Below, one piece after another: positions 17,135 through 25,952 of a stretch of DNA of 64,000 nt. This DNA is from Burkholderiales bacterium. Its GTDB lineage: Bacteria; Pseudomonadota; Gammaproteobacteria; Burkholderiales; Casimicrobiaceae. The DNA lies in contig JAEUPL010000008.1 in assembly GCA_016790165.1 (NCBI GenBank), positions 167,036-231,035 of the forward strand, given 5' to 3'. The notes under the pieces are model-generated. The model did no database searches. It saw only the letters and a program-made list of their open reading frames with translations, and was not told where the DNA came from. The translations under genes were made by a program, and so were the position numbers. Every line of letters starts with the position of its first letter. Position 1 is the stretch's first letter.

Positions 17135-18129
17135 GCCAGGTTGCGCGTGCTTTCGACGTCACTCGCGCCGGGTGGAAAAGCGGAATCCTCGACCACGCGA
17201 TCAATGACGTAGCGCGGGCGGTCGCGCACCTGCAAGTAGATGCGACCAACGTATTCGCCAACGAGGCCGAGACCGAACAGGACCATGCCAATCAGAAAGA
17301 ATGCGAGGATGTCGCGATCAAACATGGCCTTTAACGCGTCCAGCGGCGGCAACGTGGCGGCACGCCAAATCATAAGACCGACATAGGTCGCCACTGACCC
17401 CGCCGACACGACCATGCCGAGAAGCGAGAACATCTGCAGCGGTACCAGAGAAAAGCCGGTCATCAAGTCGAAGTTGAGTCGCAACAATTGATAGAAAGAA
17501 TACTTCGACTCACCGGCGGCGCGCTCGGCGTGCGCGACGACCACCTCGGTCGGATTCATGGAAAACGTGTAGGCGAGCGCCGGGATGAACGTTCGCACCT
17601 CACGCGTCTGGTTGATCAGTTCCACAATGCGGCGCGAATAGGCGCGCAGCATGCAGCCCTGATCCGTCATCTTGATGCGCGTGGTCTTTTCGCGAATTCG
17701 GTTGAGCAGTTTCGACGCTGCACCGCGCCACCACGCATCCCCACGGCGCATGTCCCGGATTGACCCCACGTAGTCGTGGCCTTCGCGATACGCCGCAAGC
17801 AGTTTGTGAATCTCTTCCGGCGGGTTCTGCAGATCCGCGTCCAACGTGACCGCGATTTCGCCACGGAGGTGTGCGAATCCGGCAAGGATGGCGCTGTGCT
17901 GTCCAAAATTTCCAGAGAAGAGAATCACGCGCGTCACATCTGCCCGCTTGTTTTGCTGATCCAGCAACAGGGCAACGGAACGATCTCGACTGCCGTCGTT
18001 GATGAAGATGACTTCGTAAGGCGTGTTCAATGCGTCCAGCGCCGGATACAGCCGCGCGAACAATTCGGCGAGTACAGCTTCCTCGTTGTAGACCGGAATG
18101 ATGATCGAGAGCGTCGGATGATGGTTCAT
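17131..18129 (-). CDS. arnC: Undecaprenyl-phosphate Ara4FN transferase
   Basis: A 332-residue GT2-family glycosyltransferase that moves 4-deoxy-4-formamido-L-arabinose from UDP to undecaprenyl phosphate on the cytoplasmic face of the inner membrane. The N-terminal GT-A domain has SIIIPVYNEE, INDGSRD and LDADLQNPPEE (DxD-type metal site). Two hydrophobic segments lie near residues 232-262 and 275-300, as expected for ArnC/DPM-type proteins. Both ends overlap neighbouring genes by four bases (arnB stop/arnC start; arnC stop/formyltransferase start), showing tight translational coupling in the operon. Confidence 0.94.
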   Translation of the reverse strand: MNHHPTLSIIIPVYNEEAVLAELFARLYPALDALNTPYEVIFINDGSRDRSVALLLDQQNKRADVTRVILFSGNFGQHSAILAGFAHLRGEIAVTLDADLQNPPEEIHKLLAAYREGHDYVGSIRDMRRGDAWWRGAASKLLNRIREKTTRIKMTDQGCMLRAYSRRIVELINQTREVRTFIPALAYTFSMNPTEVVVAHAERAAGESKYSFYQLLRLNFDLMTGFSLVPLQMFSLLGMVVSAGSVATYVGLMIWRAATLPPLDALKAMFDRDILAFFLIGMVLFGLGLVGEYVGRIYLQVRDRPRYVIDRVVEDSAFPPGASDVESTRNLA

Positions 18130-19304
18130 CGGAAGTCAACTTCTTTCAGCACGCTCGCCAGCGCTGCGGAGACGTAGTCCACGTCAGCCTCCGAGAGTCC
18201 GGCATGCAGTGGCAGCGTGAGTGTGGTGTTGGCGATCAGCTCGGTGTTGGGCAGGTCGCCTGGTTTCCAGCCCTGACTTCGGAACAGGGTCGTCAAATGC
18301 GGAGACTCATACGACACGCTGGTGGCTATCATTCGAGCCCGCAACGACTCCATAATCTGCGGCCGCGTCGCTCTAATTCGCTCAAGCGGCAGGCGGATCG
18401 CGAAGAGGTTCCAGCTGTGCCCCGCCTCGTCACCCGCATGCCCGCGATGCGGTAGCAGCTCGTCCGGCAGTACGCCCCCCAAATTGGCCAGATAGCGGTG
18501 GGCGAGTTGGCGGCGGCGGGCGCTGAAGCGGTCGAGTTTTTTCAGTTGCGCTCGGCCGATGGCGGCGTTGACATCCGGCATGTTGAACTTGCCGCCAGGA
18601 AAGTCGACATCGCGAGTCTGATCCGGCAGCCTCGAGATGCCGTGGAAGCGCAATACTTCGACGCGCTTTGCATCGGCCACATCGTTGCAGACCAGAGCAC
18701 CGCCCTCGATGGTCGTGATGTTTTTGTTGGGATGAAAAGAGAACAACGCGATGTCGCCGAAGCTGCCAATCGCCTTGCCGCGCCAGCTTGAGCCAACGGC
18801 GAGTGCAGCATCCTCAATCACCCGCACGTTGTGCTGCCGCGCAAACGCGTAGAGCGCGTCCATGTCGCAGGCAAGGCCGGCGTAGTGGGTCGGGATGATG
18901 GCCCTGGTTCGAGACGTCAGGCGGCGCGTCGCGTCAGCCAAATCGATGTTGCGACTTTTTAGGTCGACATCGACGAAGACTGATTTGGCGCCAACTTTTT
19001 CGACCATGTTGCCGCTCGAGAAGAACGTTTGTGCGCCAATCAGCACTTCGTCACCACTACCAATGCCCAGCAGTTGCAAGGCGACTTCGAGTGCAGCCGT
19101 CTCACTGGTCAAAACTCGCGTGGGCCGATTGCCAAAATAGGCCGACAGTTCCTTCTCCAAAGCAATCACGTTGGGGCCAGATGCAATCCACCCGGAGCGC
19201 AGCACGGTGTCAGACGCAGCGAACTCCTCGTCACCAAGCAGCGGTGCGGCGAACGCGATGGTTTGGCTAGGCGGCCTCACATCGAGCGTGGGTTCGCGGT
19301 TCAT
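18126..19304 (-). CDS. arnB: UDP-4-keto-pentose aminotransferase
   Basis: A 392-residue PLP enzyme of the DegT/DnrJ/EryC1 family that converts UDP-4-keto-arabinose to UDP-L-Ara4N with glutamate. The PLP lysine is Lys194 in SFHPNKNITTIEGG, with the cofactor aspartate in VIEDAALAVGS (Asp165). The N-terminal TIAFAAPLLGDEE and RSGWIASGP blocks match ArnB. The start at 19304 (MNREPTLDV) is chosen because its ATG overlaps the arnE stop by ATGA; the frame is open further upstream only as a shadow of arnE. The product is formylated by the ArnA transformylase encoded two genes downstream. Confidence 0.94.
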   Translation of the reverse strand: MNREPTLDVRPPSQTIAFAAPLLGDEEFAASDTVLRSGWIASGPNVIALEKELSAYFGNRPTRVLTSETAALEVALQLLGIGSGDEVLIGAQTFFSSGNMVEKVGAKSVFVDVDLKSRNIDLADATRRLTSRTRAIIPTHYAGLACDMDALYAFARQHNVRVIEDAALAVGSSWRGKAIGSFGDIALFSFHPNKNITTIEGGALVCNDVADAKRVEVLRFHGISRLPDQTRDVDFPGGKFNMPDVNAAIGRAQLKKLDRFSARRRQLAHRYLANLGGVLPDELLPHRGHAGDEAGHSWNLFAIRLPLERIRATRPQIMESLRARMIATSVSYESPHLTTLFRSQGWKPGDLPNTELIANTTLTLPLHAGLSEADVDYVSAALASVLKEVDFR

Positions 19305-19681
19305 TTCGAAAAATCCCAGGAGAGCAGAACGACGCCAAGTATGATGAAGCCGATGCCGACGATCTTTTGCACCGTCAGCGATTCGCCAAACAGCCAGTAT
19401 GCGATCAACGCATTGACCACATAGCCGATCGACAGGAGCGGATAGGCCACGCTGACTGGCGCCCTCGATAACGTCGCGATCCAGGTGAACAGACTGATGC
19501 CGTAGCAGGCAAATCCCGCCCAAAACCACGGCACGCGCGCAATCTGTATCAGTGTTTGCACTGTCTCCGCGCCGCCAAAGCTGACGGCGCCAATCACGTT
19601 GGTCCCCGCCTTCAGGAACAACTGCGCCGCTGCGTTGAGCAATACGCTGGTGATGGCGATAGCGAAGGCGACGCCGCTCAT
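19301..19681 (-). CDS. arnE: SMR-type Ara4N-lipid flippase subunit
   Basis: A 126-residue inner-membrane protein with four hydrophobic helices of the small multidrug resistance/EamA type, resembling ArnE/EmrE. It probably flips undecaprenyl-phosphate-Ara4N to the periplasmic face for ArnT. Enteric bacteria use an ArnE-ArnF pair, but only one SMR gene is present in this operon, so the protein may act as a homodimer or pair with a protein encoded elsewhere. The start at 19681 (MSGVAFAIAITSV) overlaps the arnT stop by ATGA, and its stop overlaps arnB. The choice of arnE over arnF is by position only. Confidence 0.85.
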   Translation of the reverse strand: MSGVAFAIAITSVLLNAAAQLFLKAGTNVIGAVSFGGAETVQTLIQIARVPWFWAGFACYGISLFTWIATLSRAPVSVAYPLLSIGYVVNALIAYWLFGESLTVQKIVGIGFIILGVVLLSWDFSK

Positions 19682-21351
19682 GGCGTCACTCCGTGCCGCG
19701 CAATGATGATGCGCCGCAGGTCGGCGGCCACTATTCGATAGTCGACGCCTGCGTGGTCGAGGCGTGGCAACTGGCTGCCATCGGTGATGGCATAACCGCG
19801 CTCCAGAGCCTGCCACTCTTCGACAAAATCATCAAAGTTGAATCGAACGCGGTCAGGATCGGTTGCGGCCCCCAGGCCGAGCTCGTCAAGCCAGTCGACG
19901 GGGATGGTGTAGCGTTGCAAATACGGCTGCAACGTTTGCTCGAACAACCCGACCGAATAGAAGGCGTCAGTGGGTTGGTAACTCGGCTCCGCCTGACGGA
20001 AGTCCTGCAGCAGGTATTTCACGGACGTGCTCGGCGCGAAGTGCTCATAGCCACTGGATGCCACGCTCCCGGACAAGGCGCAGACCACGGCAGCGACAAT
20101 GACTGCGTCAGCGCGGCGCCCCCGGCCGTTGAGCCGCCACGCCACGTACGCTGCCAGCGCGAAACCGAAAGCACCGATCAGAGCGTGCACCGCGAAGGCG
20201 TCAACCATGCCCTGGGTGTACGCCGCATTGACGAATTCGCCACGAAACAATGCGAGGACAACGAGCGTGACGGGAATCAGGCACATCGAGCCCAGTAGCC
20301 AGTGGAAGCTGCGCCGACGCAAGGTCAACAGGACGGGCGCAAGGAGCAGGGCGAATGCCGGTGTGACTGGCAGCAGATACGACGGCAATTTTGATTTCGA
20401 TGCCGTAAAGAATAAGAAGATGAACGCGCACCAGATCGCCAACAGGAGCGGCAGGTTGATCTCGGTATTTCGGTAGCAGTGACTCAGGTTGCCCCAACTC
20501 TGACGACGCAACAGCGCCAGCACGGCTGGCGTCCAGGGCATCAAGCCAATGATCAGGATCGGGACGAAGTAAAACACGGCGCCGAGGCGTTCGTGCTCTT
20601 CCTGCGAGAAGCGGCCGAAGTGCTCGTAAATGAAAAAGAAGTGCGTCCATTCAGGGTTGCGCGACTGAACAAGCAACGGCCATGGCAGCGCAATAAGCAG
20701 GAAGCCGAGCGGACCCCAGAACCACTCGAGTCGGCCCAGCAGTCGCCACTGACGCGTGATGAGGACGTAGAGCACAAACACCGCGCCAGGCAAGACGATG
20801 CCGATCAGTCCCTTGGAAAGAAAGGCCAACGCTGCGCCTGCCCACGCGGCGACCATCCAGCCGCGCGCGGCGCCGGCAGACTGTCCGGCGACGCCAAATC
20901 CGCGCGCCAATCCGACCAGCGTGAGTGTCATGAACGCGGTCAATCCCATGTCAACGGTGTTGATATGGGCGATGATGAAGAAGTACGCCATCGCCCCGAG
21001 CATGGCTGTAGCCGCCCACGCCGTCATTGCGTCCGCAAATGCACGCGCACCCAAGAACACGAACAGTAGTGTCAGCAGGCCGGCAAACGACGGCCACCAG
21101 CGAGCCGCCGCGTCACTCTGGCCAAACAAGGAGAACGCAGCCGCCGTCGCCCAGTATTGCAGTGGAGGTTTTTCGAAGTACTTGAGACCGTTGAGTCGGG
21201 GCGTCACGTAATCCCCAGAGATCGCCATCTCGCGAGCGATTTCGGTGTAGCGACCTTCGTCCGGGCGAACCAGTGTGCGGTTGGCCGGCAATAACCAGGC
21301 GAAAAGGAAGAGAGCAGCCAGGATGGCGAGCAGGGGGCGAGACAGCTTCAC
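19678..21351 (-). CDS. arnT: Lipid A Ara4N transferase
   Basis: A 557-residue GT83 (PMT/ArnT) inner-membrane enzyme that transfers Ara4N from the undecaprenyl carrier to lipid A phosphates, lowering negative charge and binding of polymyxin-type peptides. The N-terminus after the first helix reads VRPDEGRYTEIAREMAISGDYVTPRLNGLKYFEKPPL, matching the periplasmic catalytic loop of ArnT (split here only for description: RPDEGRY, GLKYFEKPP). About 12-13 hydrophobic segments follow, with a soluble C-terminal domain from about residue 430. No ATG fits the N-terminus. GTG at 21351 (MKLSRPLLAIL) gives the family's usual length of about 550. First gene of the operon, divergent from the RND genes. Confidence 0.92.
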   Translation of the reverse strand: MKLSRPLLAILAALFLFAWLLPANRTLVRPDEGRYTEIAREMAISGDYVTPRLNGLKYFEKPPLQYWATAAAFSLFGQSDAAARWWPSFAGLLTLLFVFLGARAFADAMTAWAATAMLGAMAYFFIIAHINTVDMGLTAFMTLTLVGLARGFGVAGQSAGAARGWMVAAWAGAALAFLSKGLIGIVLPGAVFVLYVLITRQWRLLGRLEWFWGPLGFLLIALPWPLLVQSRNPEWTHFFFIYEHFGRFSQEEHERLGAVFYFVPILIIGLMPWTPAVLALLRRQSWGNLSHCYRNTEINLPLLLAIWCAFIFLFFTASKSKLPSYLLPVTPAFALLLAPVLLTLRRRSFHWLLGSMCLIPVTLVVLALFRGEFVNAAYTQGMVDAFAVHALIGAFGFALAAYVAWRLNGRGRRADAVIVAAVVCALSGSVASSGYEHFAPSTSVKYLLQDFRQAEPSYQPTDAFYSVGLFEQTLQPYLQRYTIPVDWLDELGLGAATDPDRVRFNFDDFVEEWQALERGYAITDGSQLPRLDHAGVDYRIVAADLRRIIIARHGVTP

Positions 21352-21542
21352 GGCAACCGATGCTAGCAGAGCACTCTCCGGGTATTGGGCGGAGTCTGTG
21401 TGACCGCTGAATACACTTGGAAGACGGCGAAAATTCACGTCGCTGCTGGGGGACGAGTCCCGCTCTAAGCGGGCCACGTTGCTGTCGGCGCCGTGTCGAA
21501 CGCACTTCGAGTTTCAACCAGACGCAGGAAATCGGGTTTGTT

Positions 21543-22742
21543 ATGCCAAAAGCATTGAGCCATCAAATGTGTATGCGACGCCACATTACCTGTGGCGCAT
21601 TGATCTTGCGCCGCACCCGTGCTTCGCGCAGCGCCATCGCAACGATGATCGTGGCTGCGATGACGTTCGTGGCGAGTCCCACTGCGGCAGCGCAGGCAGC
21701 TCCGAAGGAGGCGCCCGCGACAGCAGCAAAGCCAGCGATGACCGTTACCGTTGCCCGGCCGACTCAGGCCAATTGGCCGATCCGCCTTGTGGCGAACGGC
21801 AACATTGCAGCGTGGCAGGAGGCCGTGATCGGCGCCGAGGTCAATGGGCTCAAACTGAACGACGTACGCGTCAACGTTGGCGACGTGGTCGCGCGCGGCC
21901 AGACGCTGGCGACGTTTGCGCCGGAATCGATCCGCGCGGAAGTGGCGCAGCAGACGGCGGGCGTGGTGGAAGCGGAAGCTGCCTTGGCTGAGGCGCAGGC
22001 GAATCTCGAACGATCCCGCCGTCTGCGCGAAAGCGGCATGGTGTCGCTGCAACAGTTGACACAGTCAGAGACGGCGGCGCGCACGGCAGCGGCGCGACTG
22101 GACGCTGCCAAGGCGGCCCGCGAAAGCGGTCAATTACGGCTTGGCTTCACCCGCGTTGCCGCCCCGGACGATGGTGTTATCTCGGCACGCAGTGCGACGA
22201 TCGGTGGTGTGGTCAACGCCGGGCAGGAGCTTTTCCGCATGATCCGCAAGAACCGACTCGAATGGCGGGCCGAGGTGACATCCACCGAGCTTGCCCGCGT
22301 CTCCCCTGGCCAGGCGGTTTCGGTATCACTGCCGAGTGGTGCCACGATCGTGGGCAAGGTGCGTGTCGTCGCACCGACGGTCGATCCGGCGTCGCGAAAC
22401 GCCATTGTCTACGTCGATTTGGCCGCGAATCCCGCGGCACGCGCGGGGATGTACGTGCGCGGCGAATTTGCCGTCGGCGCTGCGGCCGCGCTTTCTCTGC
22501 CCCAGCAAGCGGTGGTACTGCGCGACGGCTTCAGTTATGTGTTTGTCGTGGACAGCGCCAGTCGCGTCAGCCAGGTTAAGGTGCAGGCGGGTCGGCGTGA
22601 GGGTGATCGCGTCGAAATCGCGTCGGGACTCAAGGGGACCGAAAGTGTGGTGGCAAGCGGCGCGGCATTCCTGGCCGACGGCGATACCGTACGTGTGGTC
22701 AGCGCTGGGGCTCCCGCATCGGCGCCGAAGCAGGGAGGCTAG
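21543..22742 (+). CDS. RND efflux periplasmic adaptor (membrane fusion protein)
   Basis: About 399 residues, the HlyD/AcrA-type adaptor linking an RND pump to an outer-membrane channel. After a signal-like hydrophobic stretch (IATMIVAAMTFVASPTAAAQA) come a lipoyl/barrel-sandwich half (NGNIAAWQEAVIGAEVNG..VNVGDVVARGQTLA), an Ala-rich coiled-coil hairpin at about residues 140-200, the second lipoyl half (GVISARSATIGGVVNAGQELF), a beta-barrel and a membrane-proximal domain (LPQQAVVLRDGFSYVFVV). There is no lipobox Cys. The start is uncertain: ATG 21543 and ATG 21567 both lie before the signal segment. It is four bases from the RND gene. No outer-membrane factor gene is present. Confidence 0.9.
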   Translation: MPKALSHQMCMRRHITCGALILRRTRASRSAIATMIVAAMTFVASPTAAAQAAPKEAPATAAKPAMTVTVARPTQANWPIRLVANGNIAAWQEAVIGAEVNGLKLNDVRVNVGDVVARGQTLATFAPESIRAEVAQQTAGVVEAEAALAEAQANLERSRRLRESGMVSLQQLTQSETAARTAAARLDAAKAARESGQLRLGFTRVAAPDDGVISARSATIGGVVNAGQELFRMIRKNRLEWRAEVTSTELARVSPGQAVSVSLPSGATIVGKVRVVAPTVDPASRNAIVYVDLAANPAARAGMYVRGEFAVGAAAALSLPQQAVVLRDGFSYVFVVDSASRVSQVKVQAGRREGDRVEIASGLKGTESVVASGAAFLADGDTVRVVSAGAPASAPKQGG

Positions 22743-22745
22743 GCC

Positions 22746-25700
22746 GTGATCAACGTTTCATCATGGTCCATCCGCAACCCGGTCGCCTCCGTCATGGTGT
22801 TCGTGCTTCTCACGCTCGCGGGCCTCGTGTCGTTCAATGCGATGAAAGTGCAAAACTTTCCCGATCTCGAACTCCCTACCGTAGTGGTGAGTGCCGCGCT
22901 CCCCGGCGCCTCACCCGGACAACTGGAAACCGAAGTCGCGCGCAAGATTGAAAACGCGGTAGCCACGTTGCAGGGAGTCAAGCACATCTACACCACGGCG
23001 CGCGACGGCTCAGTGACCGTGACCACGGAATTCCGGCTGGAAAAGCCGGTGCAGGAGGCCGTGGACGATGTTCGCTCGGCGGTGTCCCGCGTGCGCGCCG
23101 ATCTGCCAGGCGATCTGCGTGATCCGATCATCAACAAACTGGATCTCTCTGGCGCACCGGTGTTGGCGTATGCGATTGCATCGCAGCGGATGGACGACGA
23201 AGCATTGTCGTGGTTTGTCGACAACACACTTTCGCGCAAGTTGCTGGCCGTGCGCGGCGTCGGGGCCGTCACACGCGTGGGCGGTGTGGATCGCCAGGTG
23301 CAGGTATCCCTGGACCCCGTGGCGCTCGCGGCGATGCGGCTTTCTGCGGCCGACGTGTCGCGGCAGTTGCGTCAGGTGCAAGTGGACGCGGCGGGTGGTC
23401 GAGCCGACCTCGGGGGGGCTGAACAGTCGGTGCGCCTTATCGCCACCGTCGCAAGCGCGGCCGAACTCTCCGCCTACGAAATCGCCTTGAACGACGGACG
23501 GCGCGTGCGGCTGGATCAGATCGCGACGGTTCGGGACAGCGTAGCAGAGCAGCGCGCGGCGGCGTACCTCGACGGCAAGCCGGTGGTCGGCTTTGAAATC
23601 ACGCGCAGCCGCGGGGCCAGTGAAGTGGAGGTCGGCGCCGGCGTGCGGGCCGCACTCACTCAGTTGCGCGCAGACCACCCTGACGTCGCACTAACGCAGT
23701 CCTTTGATTTCGTGACGCCCGTAGAAGAGGAGTACAACGCCTCGCTCAAGCTTTTGGGTGAGGGTGCACTGCTGGCAGTGCTGGTCGTGTTCTTGTTCCT
23801 GCGCGAGTGGCGCGCCACGCTGGTCTCGGCGGTCGCGCTGCCGCTGTCGGCGATTCCGGCCTTCATTGGCATGCACTATCTCGGCTTCTCGATCAACGTC
23901 GTGACGTTGCTCGCGCTGTCGCTCGTGGTTGGTATTCTGGTTGACGACGCGATTGTGGAAGTCGAAAACATCGTGCGCCACTTGCGCATGGGCAAGACGC
24001 CTTATCAGGCCGCGATGGAGGCGGCCGACGAAATTGGCCTGGCGGTGATTGCCACCACCTTCACGCTGGTCGCGGTGTTCCTGCCGACCGCCTTCATGAG
24101 CGGCATCGCAGGAAAATTCTTCAAGCAGTTCGGCTGGACGGCATCGCTTGCAGTGTTTGCATCGCTAGTGGTGGCGCGCATGCTGACGCCGATGATGGCG
24201 GCCTATCTGCTGAAACCCATCGTGACGGCGCGGCGCGAGCCCGGCTGGCTGAGCATCTATATGCGTTGGGCGGCGTGGTGCCTGAAGCATCGCTGGATCA
24301 CGCTGCTGGCGGCAGGTGCCTTTTTTGTGGGTTCGATCCTGCTGATTCCACTCCTGCCGACCGGTTTTGTGCCACCCGACGACAATTCGCAGACGCAGGT
24401 CTATCTGGAGCTTGCACCCGGCTCAACGCTGGCGGACACGAAGGCCGCCGCAGAGGAAGCGCGTCGTCGCGTAGTGGGTGTGCAGTATGTCAAATCGGTC
24501 TACACCACCATCGGTGGCGGAGCTGCCGGCACCGACCCGTTCGCGGGACCCGTTGCGAACGAGGTGCGCCGGGCCACACTGACGGTATTGCTTGCCGAAC
24601 GCCACGAGCGTGCGCTGCGCAAGCAGCCTATCGAGGCGAATATTCGCAAGGCGCTGGAAACGCAGCCGGGTATCCGCAGCAAGGTGGGCTTGGGCGGCTC
24701 GGGCGAAAAGTACATTCTTGTTCTGAGCGGGGAAGATCCACACGCGATGACGGTTGCTGCGCGCGCTGTGGAGCGTGACCTGCGCACGCTTCCCGGTCTG
24801 GGCAGCATCACGTCAACGGCGAGTTTGGTGCGACCTGAAGTGGCAGTGAAACCCAATGTGGCGTTGGCCGCGGAACTCGGGGTGACTAGCGCAGCGATCG
24901 CCGAGACGCTGCGCATTGCGACGATCGGCGACTACGACCAATTCTTGCCGAAGCTCAATCTTTCGCAACGGCAAGTCCCGATTGTGGTGAAGCTCGACAG
25001 CATTGCGCGGCAAGACATGGAAGCGCTGTCGCGCCTCTCCGTGCCGGGGACCAAGGGGCCAGTCGTGCTGGGTGCGGTTGCAGACCTTTCGCTCGCCAGC
25101 GGTCCGGCGGTGATTGATCGCTACGACCGCCAACGCAACATCAACTTTGAGATCGAGCTCTCCGGCGCGCCGCTTGGGGATGTTGTGGAGGCGGTAAAGA
25201 AGTTGCCGTCGATGACTAGCCTCCCGCCGGGCGTCAAGGCGGTTGAAGTGGGGGACGCCGAAGTGATGGGCGAACTGTTCGCGAGTTTCGGCCTTGCCAT
25301 GTTGACCGGCGTGCTGTGCATCTACATCGTGCTGGTGTTGTTATTCAAGGATTTCCTGCACCCCGTGACGATTCTCGCCGCGTTGCCGCTGTCGCTGGGC
25401 GGGGCTTTCGTCGCCCTGCTCGTGGCACAAAAGAGTTTTTCCATGCCATCGTTGATCGGCCTGATCATGCTGATGGGCGTCGCGACCAAGAATTCCATCT
25501 TGCTGGTGGAATACGCCATCGTCGCCCGGCGCGACCATGGCATGAGCCGCTTTGACGCCCTTCTCGATGCCTGCCACAAGCGGGCACGCCCGATCATCAT
25601 GACCACGATTGCGATGGGTGCTGGAATGTTGCCCATCGCGATCGGCAGTGGCACCGCAGACCCAAGCTTCCGCTCGCCGATGGCGGTGGCGGTGATCGGC

Positions 25701-25850
25701 GGCCTGATCACGTCGACCGTGCTTTCCTTGCTAGTGATCCCGGCGGTGTTCAGTTTTTTCGACGACATGGAGCGCGGCATAGCGCGGCTGCGCGGCTGGG
25801 TCGCTGGCCGCTTCGCGCAGAGGTCTCGCGTTCGTCACGGGGCGGACTGA
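22746..25850 (+). CDS. RND multidrug efflux transporter (HAE-1 like)
   Basis: A 1034-residue inner-membrane RND transporter of the AcrB/MexB superfamily, the usual length. It has an N-terminal helix (RNPVASVMVFVLLTLAGLVSF), two large periplasmic loops (about residues 30-330 and 560-860) and two blocks of transmembrane helices. The proton-relay Asp-Asp pair is visible in VGILVDDAIVEVENI (TM4), and the second block carries MLMGVATKNSILLVEYA. GTG at 22746 with GGGAGG upstream is the start. It forms a proton antiport efflux system with the adaptor just before it. The substrate range cannot be read from sequence. It is adjacent to the divergent arn operon. Confidence 0.93.
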   Translation: MINVSSWSIRNPVASVMVFVLLTLAGLVSFNAMKVQNFPDLELPTVVVSAALPGASPGQLETEVARKIENAVATLQGVKHIYTTARDGSVTVTTEFRLEKPVQEAVDDVRSAVSRVRADLPGDLRDPIINKLDLSGAPVLAYAIASQRMDDEALSWFVDNTLSRKLLAVRGVGAVTRVGGVDRQVQVSLDPVALAAMRLSAADVSRQLRQVQVDAAGGRADLGGAEQSVRLIATVASAAELSAYEIALNDGRRVRLDQIATVRDSVAEQRAAAYLDGKPVVGFEITRSRGASEVEVGAGVRAALTQLRADHPDVALTQSFDFVTPVEEEYNASLKLLGEGALLAVLVVFLFLREWRATLVSAVALPLSAIPAFIGMHYLGFSINVVTLLALSLVVGILVDDAIVEVENIVRHLRMGKTPYQAAMEAADEIGLAVIATTFTLVAVFLPTAFMSGIAGKFFKQFGWTASLAVFASLVVARMLTPMMAAYLLKPIVTARREPGWLSIYMRWAAWCLKHRWITLLAAGAFFVGSILLIPLLPTGFVPPDDNSQTQVYLELAPGSTLADTKAAAEEARRRVVGVQYVKSVYTTIGGGAAGTDPFAGPVANEVRRATLTVLLAERHERALRKQPIEANIRKALETQPGIRSKVGLGGSGEKYILVLSGEDPHAMTVAARAVERDLRTLPGLGSITSTASLVRPEVAVKPNVALAAELGVTSAAIAETLRIATIGDYDQFLPKLNLSQRQVPIVVKLDSIARQDMEALSRLSVPGTKGPVVLGAVADLSLASGPAVIDRYDRQRNINFEIELSGAPLGDVVEAVKKLPSMTSLPPGVKAVEVGDAEVMGELFASFGLAMLTGVLCIYIVLVLLFKDFLHPVTILAALPLSLGGAFVALLVAQKSFSMPSLIGLIMLMGVATKNSILLVEYAIVARRDHGMSRFDALLDACHKRARPIIMTTIAMGAGMLPIAIGSGTADPSFRSPMAVAVIGGLITSTVLSLLVIPAVFSFFDDMERGIARLRGWVAGRFAQRSRVRHGAD

Positions 25851-25868
25851 TTGCGCTAAAGGGGTCAA

Positions 25869-25882
25869 GTCTTATATAAGAC
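25869..25882. promoter_or_regulatory. Palindromic operator-like site before prpE
   Basis: A perfect 14-base palindrome, GTCTTATATAAGAC, sits 70 bases before the prpE start, in an AT-rich patch within very GC-rich DNA. Its size, symmetry and place fit a dimeric transcription-factor site, for example of the GntR type controlling propionate or acetate metabolism. The regulator is not in the window and its identity is inference. It could also overlap a promoter -10 element (TATATA). Confidence 0.6.
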
Positions 25883-25952
25883 CTAAGCTTCGTGTAAGCG
25901 ACCCGGTGCGACAATGACGCCATCATTATGATCGACTGCGTGGAGGCATGGC

